Positions 49,001 through 60,555 of a stretch of 64,000 nt of DNA are shown here, one piece after another. Source of the stretch: Elysia chlorotica. Its lineage: Eukaryota; Mollusca; Gastropoda; Plakobranchidae. The position numbers were made by a program, and so were the translations under genes. How positions within the stretch are numbered: the stretch's first letter is position 1; the number at the start of each line of letters is the position of its first letter. The notes under the pieces are model-generated. The model saw only the letters and a program-made list of their open reading frames with translations. It did not search any database and was not told the origin of the DNA. The DNA is taken from positions 385,149 through 449,148 of the forward strand of contig RQTK01000014.1 of assembly GCA_003991915.1 (NCBI GenBank). Direction: 5' to 3'.

Positions 49001-50759
49001 GAAATGAATCGGTAATTGAGATTAATAATCTATCTGAAGATGAAGGGATGGCGTGTCTGTCCTCACTCGTTAGAATGATAAACATGACTGTAATAACAGA
49101 TCAGTAATTATCTTGAAACCCTGCCCCCGTCCACAATATAGCCTATATAGTGCTGCTGTTGGACGTTAAACCAACCCAACCGCCCGAAACCCTGCCATTG
49201 CAGTAGTACCTTATTTTTGATTGAGACACATTGGCAACCCAACAATACTGTATTATATAATAATCCTCCAGGTACCTTGGCACATAAATAATAAAGATTT
49301 ATAACACTTTATCAGATTTTTAAAGAATTTTATGGTTTGCAGGCATTGATCAATGCTTCAGTTACATTTTTCATATTTTATTCATAAACTGAGTATTTTT
49401 TGTGTGGTATAATTGATAAATTTTTTTCTTCTTCAGATTGGGAATCCAAAAGTTCAATGAGAGAAACCAGGATAAGGTCAGTGTGAGATTTGTATTCATC
49501 TCTGAAAACATGGTATTGTAGGTTTAAAAAAAAACAAACAATTGATATAATCATGTTGTTATTTCTTCAAATTGTTTGCACCAGACAATTTTATGAATTG
49601 TCCAAATTTCAATTGTTTATCCCTTCAGAAAGTGCCATGTAGAGTAAAAGGAAAACTAAAACACACTCACACACACACAGTAGTAATGTTTTTCAAACTA
49701 TAGTGATATTAATGTTCATAGTTTTGGACACCAACGCCAAACCAAGTCAGCTTATATATAACACTGCATCTTTATGTGTCTCTGGAAGGCATATACTATG
49801 TTTCTAATTGCTTGTATGAATGATACAATTATTTGTATTCAATTGCCTGGCATGATTTGTTCAAAACCTTTTAATTTGATTTTTCTTGCTTTTGTTTCAG
49901 ATAAGACTGGATACCACGAGACCATCACTATGTTCTTCATCCACCTTGTCTCTGATGCCATTGTTCAGAGTGTGTATGCTAACGAAACGTTCGAAAGTTT
50001 CCTGACAAACAACGGCCACCTACTAGACAAAGATATCCTACTGCAATATTACTCAATAGAAACCCTCCATCAGGAACTTGCCAGAAACAAGTAAGAGATT
50101 TTGATGAAGCAGCATCTGTGTGCTATTCATAGTGCTTTGAGATCTGCTTAACATAAACCTCTAGAAGTTTATTTTATCCCAAATATTATATTAAACAGTG
50201 ACTATAAAGTTAAACAAAAATGGAATTGGTTCCTAGGAAGTTGTTTATTTAAAGCCTTTGTTTATCTTTACAGGGTTTTTGTTATGCAGATTTCGCTGTG
50301 AAGTATATGTGGTATTGGGTTATTTTATTTCTACGATTACTATAATTAGACAGTCCTGAATTCTTTTCAAAAAGAGATGTATGATATATTGAAAGTATTG
50401 AGACCCTTGCATCAACTTCAAACAACTAAAAGTCTTGATATTATAAAGTTCCCTCTCAAATAGCACACCCGTTTATTTTGCTACAATCAAAGTTTCTCAG
50501 ACTAAGGCATGTGATAAGCAATAGATGTACTTAAATATACTTTAGACCAACCAATATTTTATTTTGGACAATTTTTTTTTTTCATATTAAGTTGAACTTA
50601 GTGTAAAAACAATGTAGACAAATAAGATAAAATACAAATTTATTTGTTTTCAATTTTTAAAGATTGCCCATGTAAATTCTCCATAAACATTTATTGACAT
50701 GTTTATTTCCCATCTTCTCCGACAGATTCATTCCACCTGACAAGAAACCACTTCCTTGA
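43075..50759 (+). CDS. Mitochondrial flavin-reductase-like protein fused to a GYHETIT-motif domain
   Basis: Eleven exons with GT-AG sites and continuous phase: 43075-43237, 43648-43782, 44336-44465, 46818-46881, 47229-47312, 47547-47609, 47682-47830, 48420-48569, 49437-49476, 49906-50090, 50726-50759; 398 codons plus TGA. Residues 1-55 are Arg/Ser/Thr-rich without acids and end CKRFYAS, a typical mitochondrial presequence. Residues ~95-265 form a flavin-reductase-like FMN-binding barrel: VIVVTTGLY, TCSTFSSVSFHPPIISLCLN, STKRFAVHILAQDQ, LGSLACLLCDSHSYHGVGDH, VWYGTVTG, EPLIYFTRKFRSVG. The C-terminal part (DWTHQAHLRMAWNYI, then GYHETITMFFIHLV) resembles small uncharacterised bacterial proteins with HLxxAW and YHETIT motifs. 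Substrate unknown. The exon 9/10 junction has an alternative solution (donor after 49480, acceptor before 49901). AATAAA lies at 50877. Confidence 0.85.
45245..46480 (-). mobile_element. Non-LTR retrotransposon reverse transcriptase, antisense in intron 3
   Basis: On the minus strand the RT core is readable across several frames: a RWAENM start, then KAFERVLHDNIIKQLTQLEV (the KAFDxVxHxxL motif), NLQIIKSMY, LRQVCVLSPTFS (RQGCxLSPxLF), HADDTALIADNSEDLQQLLE (the YADD box with Tyr to His) and EEESRKKGLELK, then thumb-like RNKRISMHTKKRVLKAILKP. Many stops and shifts; the element is dead. It lies between exons 3 and 4 of the flavin-reductase-like gene in opposite orientation and explains most of that 2.35-kb intron. 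Clade not assigned. Confidence 0.8.
48258..48335 (+). repeat. Tandem duplication of about 39 bp
   Basis: TAATATGCATAGTCTTGAAT plus GTCCAGAAATCTAGACA at 48264, repeated with two changes from 48302. It lies in the intron before exon 8 of the flavin-reductase-like gene. Confidence 0.85.
48620..48905 (+). mobile_element. SINE, copy 5 (lysine-like head)
   Basis: Box A ACTGGCGTAAGTGGTAGAGCG, a degraded box B (GATTTGAAACCC), then GATCTGTGTCAGTATAATTT, GTATGGCAGCACGTAAGATG, CCCCAAGACTAACGTC and a TTGACATTAAGCAACCAACTC tail. Inserted in the intron after exon 8 of the flavin-reductase-like gene, same orientation. Confidence 0.75.
49127..49190 (+). mobile_element. SINE 3'-end fragment, copy 6
   Basis: Only the tail module is present: CCGTCCACAATATAGCCTATA, TAGTGCTGCTGTTGGACGTT and AAACCAACCCAACC. 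Same intron as copy 5. Confidence 0.7.
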
Positions 50760-50876
50760 CCTCAGCTCTTGCATTTTTAGAAAACATTTTATGCAACCTG
50801 CCTGTGATACCAGATTTTTCTAGATGTATTTAACTTTTATGAATTTTAGTTATGGGGGAACAGGTTTACTATGTGA

Positions 50877-50882
50877 AATAAA
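50877..50882 (+). terminator. Polyadenylation signal AATAAA
   Basis: AATAAA lies 118 bases after the TGA of the flavin-reductase-like gene and is followed about 20 bases later by a T/G-rich stretch. Confidence 0.65.
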
Positions 50883-50889
50883 GATGTGT

Positions 50890-53160
50890 TTCAAATTTTG
50901 TGCCATTTATAAGGTGAAATTAGGATTTCACATAAGTTATTCACATTTCATATTTATTTTGTGGGATGATTGAGTGCTCATTTAAGTCTATACCATCAGT
51001 AACACAGTGACAGCTGAGCTGGTGGCAGAGATCACCTGAATGTAGTGGAAAGATCTTTCTGTTTCCCTTATGCAGATTCATAAAGGAACCAAATAAGTTA
51101 TCTCTTTGAATGACATTCAGGGTTATCATTGAACAAAGTTTGGTTTTCATCAAGAACAATCATATTAAGATTGTGTGTAATTGTTGAATTTTATAGATGT
51201 GATGATTGCTATCACAGAGACCTCATCATTTTTAAGTCCTTCCATACACAAAGAGCCGTTGTAGCGTTGATTATTTTTTTTCATCAGCGATTTTTTTTAA
51301 TTAAAAAATTTTTTTTTAATGATTAAAGTCACAAAAATCTTGCCTTTTGTATCGTAGCTATTGTTATAAGCTTGTCACTTCCCACAGTCACTTCTTTTTG
51401 ATACTACAAATTTCAGACTAGAACGAACCTTGATTCATTAAGTCATTTTGTCTATTAACATTTGGAAGTTAAGATGAGGTTTGACTTGTTTTGTTTTTTT
51501 AAATAAGATTCTCAACATGAAAAACATTCTAGTGGACATAGAAGCTTAACCTGAGGCTTATACATTATTTTTTTTAAAGTCTCCTTTGTACATTTGGAAA
51601 GCTGATCCATTAATTGTTGTTGAAAGATGTCCAATTTTTAGTTGAAAATTTGGCATGAGTTTAATTTTGTTGTAAGTTTATTTTCTATGGAGCATGAATG
51701 ATATTGATAAGCATGAGTTGAGCAATGCTGGTTTATGAGACTCCATTTTAGTATACAGGGACTTAGCATGCATCCCATGTTGTTGATTGATGAAATTCCA
51801 TTGAACATGAAATTATTCATTCATGAGTGCAACTCTGATGTTTAGTTAACATTTGCGATGCAATAATTTGTTTGCATAATTTTGATACGTATGGGTATGA
51901 CTGAGATGTGCTTGGAATGTAAAGTGAGTCGGGTATCGTTGGAAAGTAATTTACTGTCTGAATGGCTGGACACTGAATTAGTTGTACAATACATTTACAT
52001 CTTTAACTTGACTCTTTTCATAAAATGCATTGGTTTAATGACATTTAGAAAACAATAAGCAACATTTACACTCCATTGCTAAAGTTTCTGAATTTTTATT
52101 TTATTTTAACTGTCAACTTTCAAGTACCAGTTTGAAGATATAGGGCTAGAAGTACAGCGTCGCGTTAGCTTTCAAATCATTGTAAAATAAAGAAGGCTTA
52201 TGGCGAACTGTTAGCTGCTATGGCGTTGTACTTATGATATACATTAAAAAAAAATTTGTTATGGAATTAAATTAACTTTTCTTTTTACACACACAAGTTA
52301 TGGTACAGAGGTGCATTTATCTTCAGTTCATGAAAGGAAAAAAAGAATGGTGAGGATGGCTTTGTTTTTACTTATTATAGCTATAATGTTTAGAGGTGTC
52401 TCTTTATCTTTCTTGCCCGCTGACAACTGCTATTTGGTGCTACAAAGGAAGGAACAACAATAATAATAAAAAAAAAATGTGCTTATTATAAAATAATATG
52501 TCCTCACTTGTTGTTTTTTTAATATTTGTATAGTTGTGTCTTTTTTTTTTTTTTTTTCGTCCAATGTTTTTTATTTGAAATATTTTCATGAGATTAACTT
52601 TATGGTAAAAAATACACCAGGTGTTTGTCTACGAAACAATTTTTTTTCTGATCTTATACTTATGGGTAGGCTTTCCAAATCCCAACATAACAGACAAAGT
52701 CACCAAAGAGGACAAACATTTGTAGATAGAGTATAAGAGAAGTACCATTTAACATTGAACTAGCAGACCGGGTGCACAACAAAAGTTCTCTTGGCATATG
52801 CAGGGACTGGAAGAAGTGAAAAAAGAATTAGTTTATATATCGCCCTTTGCTTCAACGACAAAATCTTGGCATCACTTACAACATAAAGAGTTTTTAAAAA
52901 AAAAATCTTTATAGTAGTCACACCTCGAACTGTACTCACCACTCACATCCGCTCGTACGCGGAGGGTGAATGATGGTGTTTCAAATAAGAAATTGAAAGA
53001 AGGCCATTGGCCCATATTACAATGAATGGAAAAAATGGATTTCACCATCGACTGTGTTGGGTGTACATCTTTAGTATCAGATAAATTAATTCTATACATA
53101 TTGTTACTGATAGGCAAACTTCAGGTTCTTAGTTGCGTTACAAGTCTCCACATCCTCCAA
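50890..53160. other. Intergenic A+T-rich region
   Basis: No exon, SINE or transposon recognised. Several poly-T runs (51268, 51288, 52541). Confidence 0.5.
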
Positions 53161-53162
53161 CA

Positions 53163-53405
53163 GGGGGGCACTTAGCCCTGGGGTAGAACACCGGCTTCCG
53201 ACGCAAAAGGTCATGATTCGAGCCCTGGCGATATCAATCCCTACTGGTTGGGTCGGTGTCAGTTTAATCTGACCGGCTAAGACAGGAGTCTCGCTTGTGG
53301 CAGCACATATAATTGTCTGACGTCAGTCTTGGAGCCCTTCAACAATATATCCTATATAATGCTGATGATGGACGTTAAACCAACTCAACATCAACATCAA
53401 CATCC
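53163..53405 (+). mobile_element. SINE, copy 7 (full-length, GGGGTAGAACA head)
   Basis: Head TTAGCCCTGGGGTAGAACAC with CATGATTCGAGCCCTGG as box B; body CCCTACTGGTTGGGTCGGTG, TCAGTTTAATCTGACCGGCT, AAGACAGGAGTC, TGTGGCAGCACATATAATTG, TCTGACGTCAGTCTTGGAGC; tail CCTATATAATGCTGATGATG, GACGTTAAACCAACTCAAC and (ATCAAC)n. With copy 1 it defines the non-lysine head subtype. Confidence 0.85.
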
Positions 53406-53719
53406 TACAGGCCAGGGCATCAATATAGCTAGCAATGTCCAAATCAGGGTGGTATTCAAGATAAAGCTCAAATGTTTTACTAATGATTTCCTTCCTTGAA
53501 GACTAGCTGATAATGATATCATTCTTTGTTTTTTTTCAAATAAGTGAAAGTGAAAGGGTGAAAAAATTTATGAAAAGTATTGAGATGGTGTTTAAATAAG
53601 TGAGCAGACTGACACAGTATCACACCACGAGATATTTACCTTCTGTATCCCTGTCTATAGTATGTAGGTCTTGTATTACCCAGATTTCCTCAAACGCACA
53701 GAATATTGATAAAAAAGCA

Positions 53720-53780
53720 TCTTCTTCTTCTTCTTCTTCTTCTTCTTCTTCTCCTCCTCCTCCTCCTTCTTCTTCTTCTT
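53720..53780. repeat. (CTT)n/(CTC)n microsatellite
   Basis: About twenty pyrimidine triplets. The poly-Ser and poly-Leu frames are artefacts. A short (GT)n and poly-G follow at 53829-53863. Confidence 0.93.
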
Positions 53781-53864
53781 GCAAATGTTTATGAACACCC
53801 TCCCTGGTGGTCGCGTTTTATTCCTATGTTTTGTGTGTGTGTGTGTGTGGAAGGGGGGGGGGGT

Positions 53865-55650
53865 ATCACTGTTATGCATCTATTAGGTGGTGCAATATTA
53901 CTAGCCTTAAGAAAACTTAAACTAGAAAAGAGCGAAACTGAAAGATTTTTATATCTCGTTAGATTCAATTTTTGTTGGCCATGCCCAAGTCTGGAAAACA
54001 CCTTTAGAAGTGAAAAAAAATGGAAGGAAATAGAGCTTGAAAAGGATCTGAAAAGGGTTAGGAAGATGGTACCTGGGCAAAGGGATCGATCATAATTATT
54101 TGAGAACAGGGAAAAACAGAGGATCTCAAACGCCAACCTCCACGACATTCTATAACAATAATTATTATACGGGCCTATGTGCAGAGTTCTATTAATAGCA
54201 CTCTGTGTGATTATGAATTGCCCTTCTTCTGTTTTTAAATCAAATTCAGTCTCCTTCACATTAATTATTCAAAAACTAATCTGCGATACGATACATTTTA
54301 AATTCAAATAATCAATAATTTTTTTCTATGTCTAAACATTTGCAGATGAAACCATTACCTTTTCACGTACATTTATATATTAAAACAATATGAATGCACT
54401 GCATGGGCTTGTGAAATCAGGATTTTAATCTTGAAAATCGTTCTAAATATGACTTTGAGTTTGAACAATCAGTAGCCGAGTTTGCTCAAAACAATTTTAC
54501 CGATACCAAATACCAATAATGAAACAACAAAACAAAGGTGGCGGTGGACGAAACCGAAACTTCATAATTATGTGAGGTCTTTCCCAATTGTAAATTACTG
54601 TACATAAATATGACCCGTGAAGCTTTTATTTTTAATCACAAGGAAAACAGGTAAATATGTTATAATGTACATGTTCCTTTATATTATTTGTCAAATAAAC
54701 CCCCAAGAGTTAGTTCAAAACAACCTACAGGGCAAGGTCTCAATCCTTACAGTAAGCACTAAACTTAGCCTTTTAAGACTTAATGTTATAAATGAATAAT
54801 TATTTCTATTTTAAACAAAAATATTTGATCCAAAGGCATCTTGTTAAACTTTTAAACCTGAGCCACATGTTTCTTAAATGCACACGTAGATCCTATTACT
54901 CTAGCCTTAAACGTCACAACCACCATTTTTAATGGCAACATGAGAGATGCTTTGATCTAAAATCTTTGACCATTAGGCCTAGATCTATGTAGACCAGATC
55001 TATCCACATTATGATTACCCTCGACAGTTTACTTATCCTTGTAAAACCTCCTCAATATGATTACCTCTATGATTCCCACCCTTTTGAAGTAATAAAAAGG
55101 AAAGATAATGTTTCTTATATCATAGATACTCAGATTTAGAAGAAAAAAAAAACCCAACTTTCAGCATTTGGGGCAGAGAGAGAGATTCTTAGCATATTTC
55201 TTTTCTTAGCCTTGCTCTTCAGTTTTCTATCGTTACGGTTTGTTCAGTTGACGTCCTTTTAGGGATAAATACCAGGTGTGGGTGAACAAGTCCGATTTTA
55301 TTGATAAAACGTACACCATTTCTAAAGTTCTTCTGTTCTAAATTTGACCCCTGTTCACGCTACCTTTGTTCCTTACTCAAATATTGATGGATCAGAATTT
55401 TGGCTTTTTTAAAAATAAAACTCAAGTAAAGCAGTGTAATTTGAGTTTAGGAATTACTTAAAAAAAATTTATCACACTAAACTAAAGAGAGCACATATTT
55501 TTTTATTTTTCAAATTTAACTTTTAAGTTACCATTAGACACCTTCATTGGCTTCAAATGTATCAAATGCATAATTTTTATTTTGTTACACAGTTTTTAAA
55601 TATTGCCGTTAATTTTTATAATCCCCTGAAAAAATATTTTTAATGTATTC
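53865..55650. other. Intergenic or MARF1 intron, no recognised feature
   Basis: MARF1 needs upstream exons for its N-terminal region, but I could not recognise any here; that region is poorly conserved. No transposon motifs. Confidence 0.45.
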
Positions 55651-55668
55651 TCTTGCTTGCCCCTGTAG

Positions 55669-58600
55669 GTATGAGTGCATTAAAAGCAGTTGGAGTGTTC
55701 TGGGACATAGAGAATTGCTGTGTTCCCAAGGGAAAGTCAGCGTTGAAGATAATTGAGAGGATTAGAGAGAGATTTTTTCAAGATTGCAGAGAGGCAGAAT
55801 TTATTTGTGTATGCGATATCATCAAGGAGGCTGATACAACAATCAAGGACTTGAACGATGGACAGGTAAGAATGAAAAATACAAATTGTGGCTTAACTTT
55901 CCATTACAAAAAAAATGTAATCATTCGGGAGACAGAGATTTTTTTCTTTCTGTGATTACTCTTCTAATTTCGATAGAGAGTATGTTTGGTAAATTTTTAT
56001 GGCAAGACGTTTTGTTGATAAAGTTGTCACTATCTCAATTTCAATCAGACTATAAGAATATATCTTATGTATTTTTATTGAAATAATGTAGGTTGCCATT
56101 TAGTGAGTGATTTATACTTATACATTTAAAAGGAGAAATTTATACAATAACATTAACAATTTAACAGAAATTGTAGGTATCTAATAGTTAAAGTTAAAAA
56201 GATCCTTTTGGTTAAATATATTTTGATTTTAAAATCTGGGTAGTTGTTAGAGTACACATTTTGCGATTTAAGTGCCATTTGACTCTGACTTTTACTTTCA
56301 TTTCAAAAATGTTGTTAATTGCATTTTCTTCCATTATCAATCAGACACTTATTTTACTACTTCTACTGCCAGCCTATAGAGATTTCACAAGACCACTTGC
56401 AGGCTTCTTATAAATGCTCGGTAGTAACTTACCAAAAAAAAAAAAAAAAAATTGGGGGGTGGTAGCAGTGACCAAGAGATATTGATTTTAAAAATTCCCA
56501 TACAATACTTTCAGGCTAGCATTAGTTATGTTGGTTAGTTAAATGTATATATAGATAATTTCATTTTCTTAAATAGGTGTCCAGGCAAAACTAACTATTT
56601 TCTCTTCTGGGTTGCGTTCAATAGGGCAAGTACTATTTGATGTGTAACAAGGCAAAAGTGTGCATTGATGAATGTTGCAACAATTATTTCAATTACGGCT
56701 ACAGAGTCTTTGGTAGCCATCTAGTTTCACTGATCAACCAGTCACGGTGCTTCATTTTTCTGTGTTCCATGACCCGACTCTATGACATTTATGCTTGTGG
56801 TCAGTGCACAGGGATGCACGTTGTACTCACATGCAAACAATGAGATTATAGCTCGAAAGGTCGCCTTAGATTTTAAAGTGTGGCCGTTTTATGCTCGTAA
56901 TAATCTGAGATCGGGATGGAGAAGCCACCAAGGATGCCTTTCTTGTATTTTTTTTTTCTTTGTTTGGTAATTTGGCAACTTAAATACTTCTGGCACTTCT
57001 GTATTTCAGATACACACTTGTAAGGTTATGGTCTTTCTATGGCCGATTCATACATGTATTTGAGAGAAATATTTTTTATCATCTTTTTATGAATACTCCA
57101 TGGTAATTTTGTTCATTTGGAGTGTTGTAATTATTCCTCTGACAAAGAAGGATGCTGACATAGAGCCAGTTCATTGAACCCCTTATGTTCAATGCACCAT
57201 TCACAGTCACGGAGAAACCGAAACTGAATGTAGAAATAGTGTACATTTTGATGAGAAGAAAAGTTTACTGGGGAAGTTTCTTATTAGTTATTATGGATCA
57301 TTTGAATCAAAATTGATCTAGTTCAAAGGTGAAGATATACCTTGTGTAATAAAATATAATAACAATACGACTTAAATACAATTTTTTGCCTAGGTCTCAA
57401 TTTATATTTGTTTATTGTCTGTTTGGCCTATATAGTAACATTAATAATACTTTTGGTTCATGATTTGTTTAAAAAGTGGCCTTTTTTTTTTAAGGAAAGA
57501 AAAAGTATATCAGGTCTCAAAAAACACTTTCTATAATTTTGCCTATCATGAACATTATTTAGCTTGCAGAAGTGCAATGATTGGTTCAATCAGGATTTCC
57601 AATTTTCTCTTGTTTGTAGTTTTAATAATTCGGTATGAAAAGCATACCCGCAGTAATACAATAATGGTACCTAGTAAAAAAATGTGTTGCAGGTTTTTCC
57701 AAGAAATTTACAGAAATTCCCTTGTTCTGCTGGCTTTTTGAAATTTTTTGCTCCCACCCATGATGATGTGGTTTTTAGCCATTTTTAAATATTTTGGTGC
57801 AAAAAAAGTTGTGATTAAAACATGTGCTCTGTCACCCTCACCCATTTTCACAGATTAATGTTGTGCACATCAACGCCACAGCGAAGAATGCGGCGGATGA
57901 CAAGATCAGGCAGAGCATGCGAAGGTTCTCGGACTCACATCCTCCAGGCACAAAAGTCATTTTGATATCAAGTAAGATACACAGATAAGGACTTTAATGG
58001 TCAGGTCTTCAGATTAAGAGGAAGTAAAACATTGTTCTAGAATTTTTCTATACCATAGAAGTAATTTTTTATTTAAAAAAAAAAAAAAATGTTTTTAATT
58101 TTAATATTTTTCGTCCGTTTCTGGGTCTGTAAAGGTGGAATTGTAAAAAAAGAATTCGGAGATAAAAACTGAGAGACATATTTAACAAGACAAATTCAAA
58201 TTTAAGAATCAATTAACAGAAGGGATATTAACATTTCTAACTTTTTCGCTATTTTCCTAGGCATTTAGCGATAATGAAATCGTATCTAATGTTGGTCAAA
58301 ATTTTAAGAGGATTAGCGAAATAATTGAAACTGTTTCAACTTCAAAGCAAGCTTTACATTTTTGGTTATATTCTCTGCCATATACTCACTACTGCAGTAT
58401 TCCTTAGACAAATCTGGACACCACTGAATCATTTGCAATTCTATGTTCCACAGGGAATCAAGAGACTTTAACTAATCTAAACTAAATTACCTATTTTGGG
58501 AAATCGCTGGACAAGTATTCCCCTATGAAAAGTGTTTGATTAATCACCAATCTTTAGTTTACCATAACATTTAGATTGAAGGACATAAGAGAGATAAAAT

Positions 58601-59984
58601 TATCAGCCTCAATTTTTTTTTTCCTGCTCTACTCAACCTCTGTCATCCTTGTAGTTCTTTATTGTGATAATGCTAACACGCATAAATAATGTTTTTTGAT
58701 CTGCCTGATTTCCCAGGTGATGTCAACTTTGCCTCAGACTTGTCGGACCTTCGGCACAGAAAGAAGTTTGAAGTGGTGCTCATCCACAAAGCTCAGGTCA
58801 GCGAGGCTTTGCTCGCATGCGCCAATGAAGACTTCCTGTATGAGGATCTCATTCGAGATTTGCCTTCCTCTGCAGGCCAGAAGGTAAGTTTAGTTTGCCA
58901 TTCATATAACTTCTACGCTTGTTTGGACATTTTGTTTATCATAAGTGCTTCCAATTGTCTGCAAAGTTGTGGAATTCCGCAAATGTAAACAGTTATAAAA
59001 AAAAAGAAAAAAATGCTAAAAAATATTTTTGGCACTAAGAGGTCAAGTTGGGTTCTAGGGACAGTAAAATTATGTCATATGACCTGAAGAGCATAAAATC
59101 AATGGGACATTTTTGAAAATTAATAGATTAAATATCACTGTTTTTTTAAAACTTTATTGATGCAAAAATAAAAGATAATGCTTAGGGCTAGACCATTCTG
59201 GTCATTCATTGACTAGAGTAGATCGTAGAATAAAAAGAAATAAATGTCGGTATCAAACATGCTGTTTTTTCGAACTCAGGCACAGACTGAGCCTTATAAC
59301 AAGGGTATTCACTAGGTTGGTGTATAAAAACTATTGAACATATTTTAAACTGAAAGGTATCATTAAAAAGCCTAGGTCGTGCTGTTTTGGTCAGTGCATA
59401 ATATATGGTGCTTCCTAAAATGAATAGCAGTCTTTTATTGCGTCTAGAAATACGATAAACCAGCTAAAATAGCGATTGGGAGCTTGTGATCAGCGCTTCT
59501 AAAATTTATTCCCTACTGCTTGGGTTGGTGTCAGTTTTGTGTGATGATGGACTGACACAGAATTCCTTTTTGACCCCACTCCCACAAATATGCATCCCAT
59601 ATTTCTACTTCTTGTTTGCTATCTTTTCAAATGGTTAAGATAGTTTCAAGAGGATTTGACCACAGTAATCAACTAGACTGATATTGTTATTTTCCTTTCG
59701 TTTTCTAACTAGGAGAGCACAGATGCTGTGTGCATTGTGTATGGCTATGACAAAGACGCAGTGAGTACGGTAATCAACTAGACTGATATTGTTATTTTCC
59801 TTTCGTTTTCTATCTAGGAGAGCACAGATGCTGTGTGCATTGTGTATGGCTATGACAAAGACGCAGTTCTGGAAAGAGTGAGCGGCATCCTGAAAATGCT
59901 GTCTAGTAACTGCGGAGGCAAAGTCATCTCTATTGGTCATCTCTACGCTGTGCTCAAATTCAGCACCTGGGAGCTAATGGAGAG
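55669..59984 (+). CDS. MARF1: MARF1 (meiosis regulator and mRNA stability factor 1), four internal exons, partial
   Basis: Exons 55669-55865, 57854-57971, 58717-58883 and 59818-59984 join in phase. The NYN (PIN-like) ribonuclease domain is covered: VGVFWDIENCCVPKGKSA with the catalytic Asp in WDIEN, RIRERFFQDCREAEFICVCD, VVHINATAKNAADDKLRQSM, RRFSDSHPPGTKVILISSDV with acidic SSDVNFASDLSDLRHRK, then VVLIHKAQVSEALLACANED and LYEDLIRDLPS. Exon 4 opens an RRM (DAVCIVYGYDKDAVLERVSG, LSSNCGGKVISIGHLYAVLK). MARF1 cleaves target RNAs and, in mammals, protects oocytes from retrotransposon and other transcripts in cytoplasmic granules. The acceptor at 55667-55668 shows that at least one upstream exon exists. 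The last donor (59985) has no partner in the window, so the rest of the RRM and the LOTUS repeats lie beyond the right edge. Confidence 0.9.
59665..59867 (+). repeat. 105-bp tandem duplication creating a 48-nt micro-exon copy
   Basis: The intron end plus the first 48 coding bases of the last MARF1 exon are present twice with a period of 105 (59665 and 59770). In the upstream copy, acceptor CTAACTAG is followed by 48 bases (59713-59760, 16 codons, ESTDAVCIVYGYDKDA) and then GTGAGTACGG, a good donor. Spliced in, it would add sixteen residues in frame; skipped, the normal protein results. Confidence 0.85.
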
Positions 59985-60063
59985 GTCAGTTCATTTTACC
60001 TTATATTGGAGATTCCACTCCATTAGATGTGTTACTCTGAGTGATAGTGATGGTATGCTAGTC

Positions 60064-60555
60064 TGTGTCATGGTTTTTAGGTGTCAGTGTTATACTATAT
60101 TCATAGTGATGAGGTGGAAATGTTTGTCATGTTTTTGGGGTGTCAGTCTGTTTCATCTCATGCTAACTTTTCGTTATTGCTTGTTTAAAGCATATTCCTT
60201 GTGTGCTCACTATTTTGGGTGATTTTCAAAAATTTATGAAAGGTAAGAAAAGCTTTGATAATTATTAGTTTGAAATGGAAGATATACAGATCAATACAAA
60301 AAGGTGCTAGCACAAGAGCATAGTTAGAGTGCACTACATGTGTGCAGCGTGATGGGAAAAAGTTAAGGTGTCTGTGTTATGATGTTGTATAATCCTGTGT
60401 TATGATGTTGAGGTGTCAAACTGTGTCATTTATTGTTAGGGTGCAAAATTTTCTTATGATATTGTGATGTCATTCTGTGTCATATTGATGTCAATCTGTG
60501 TTGTGAGGCTGAGGTATCACTCTGTGTCATAGTTTTGTGGTGCCAGGTTGTGCCA
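60064..60555 (+). repeat. Degenerate minisatellite, unit about 30-35 bp
   Basis: Loose repeats of GTGTCA(G/A)(T/A)CTGTGTCAT(G/A)(A/T)T and TGATGTTGAGGTGTCAAACT recur across about 500 bases, for example near 60120, 60375, 60415, 60465, 60505 and 60540. No coding value. Confidence 0.55.

Noticed and set aside
56637..56843. Cys-rich frame MMCNKAKVCIDECCNNYF inside the first MARF1 intron, preceded by an AG
   Set aside because: Exons A and B of MARF1 join in phase without it and the conserved protein has no insert here. No matching donor was seen.
59635..59940. Minus-strand frame with an internal repeated peptide
   Set aside because: It merely reflects the 105-bp tandem duplication at the MARF1 exon; the coding strand is plus.
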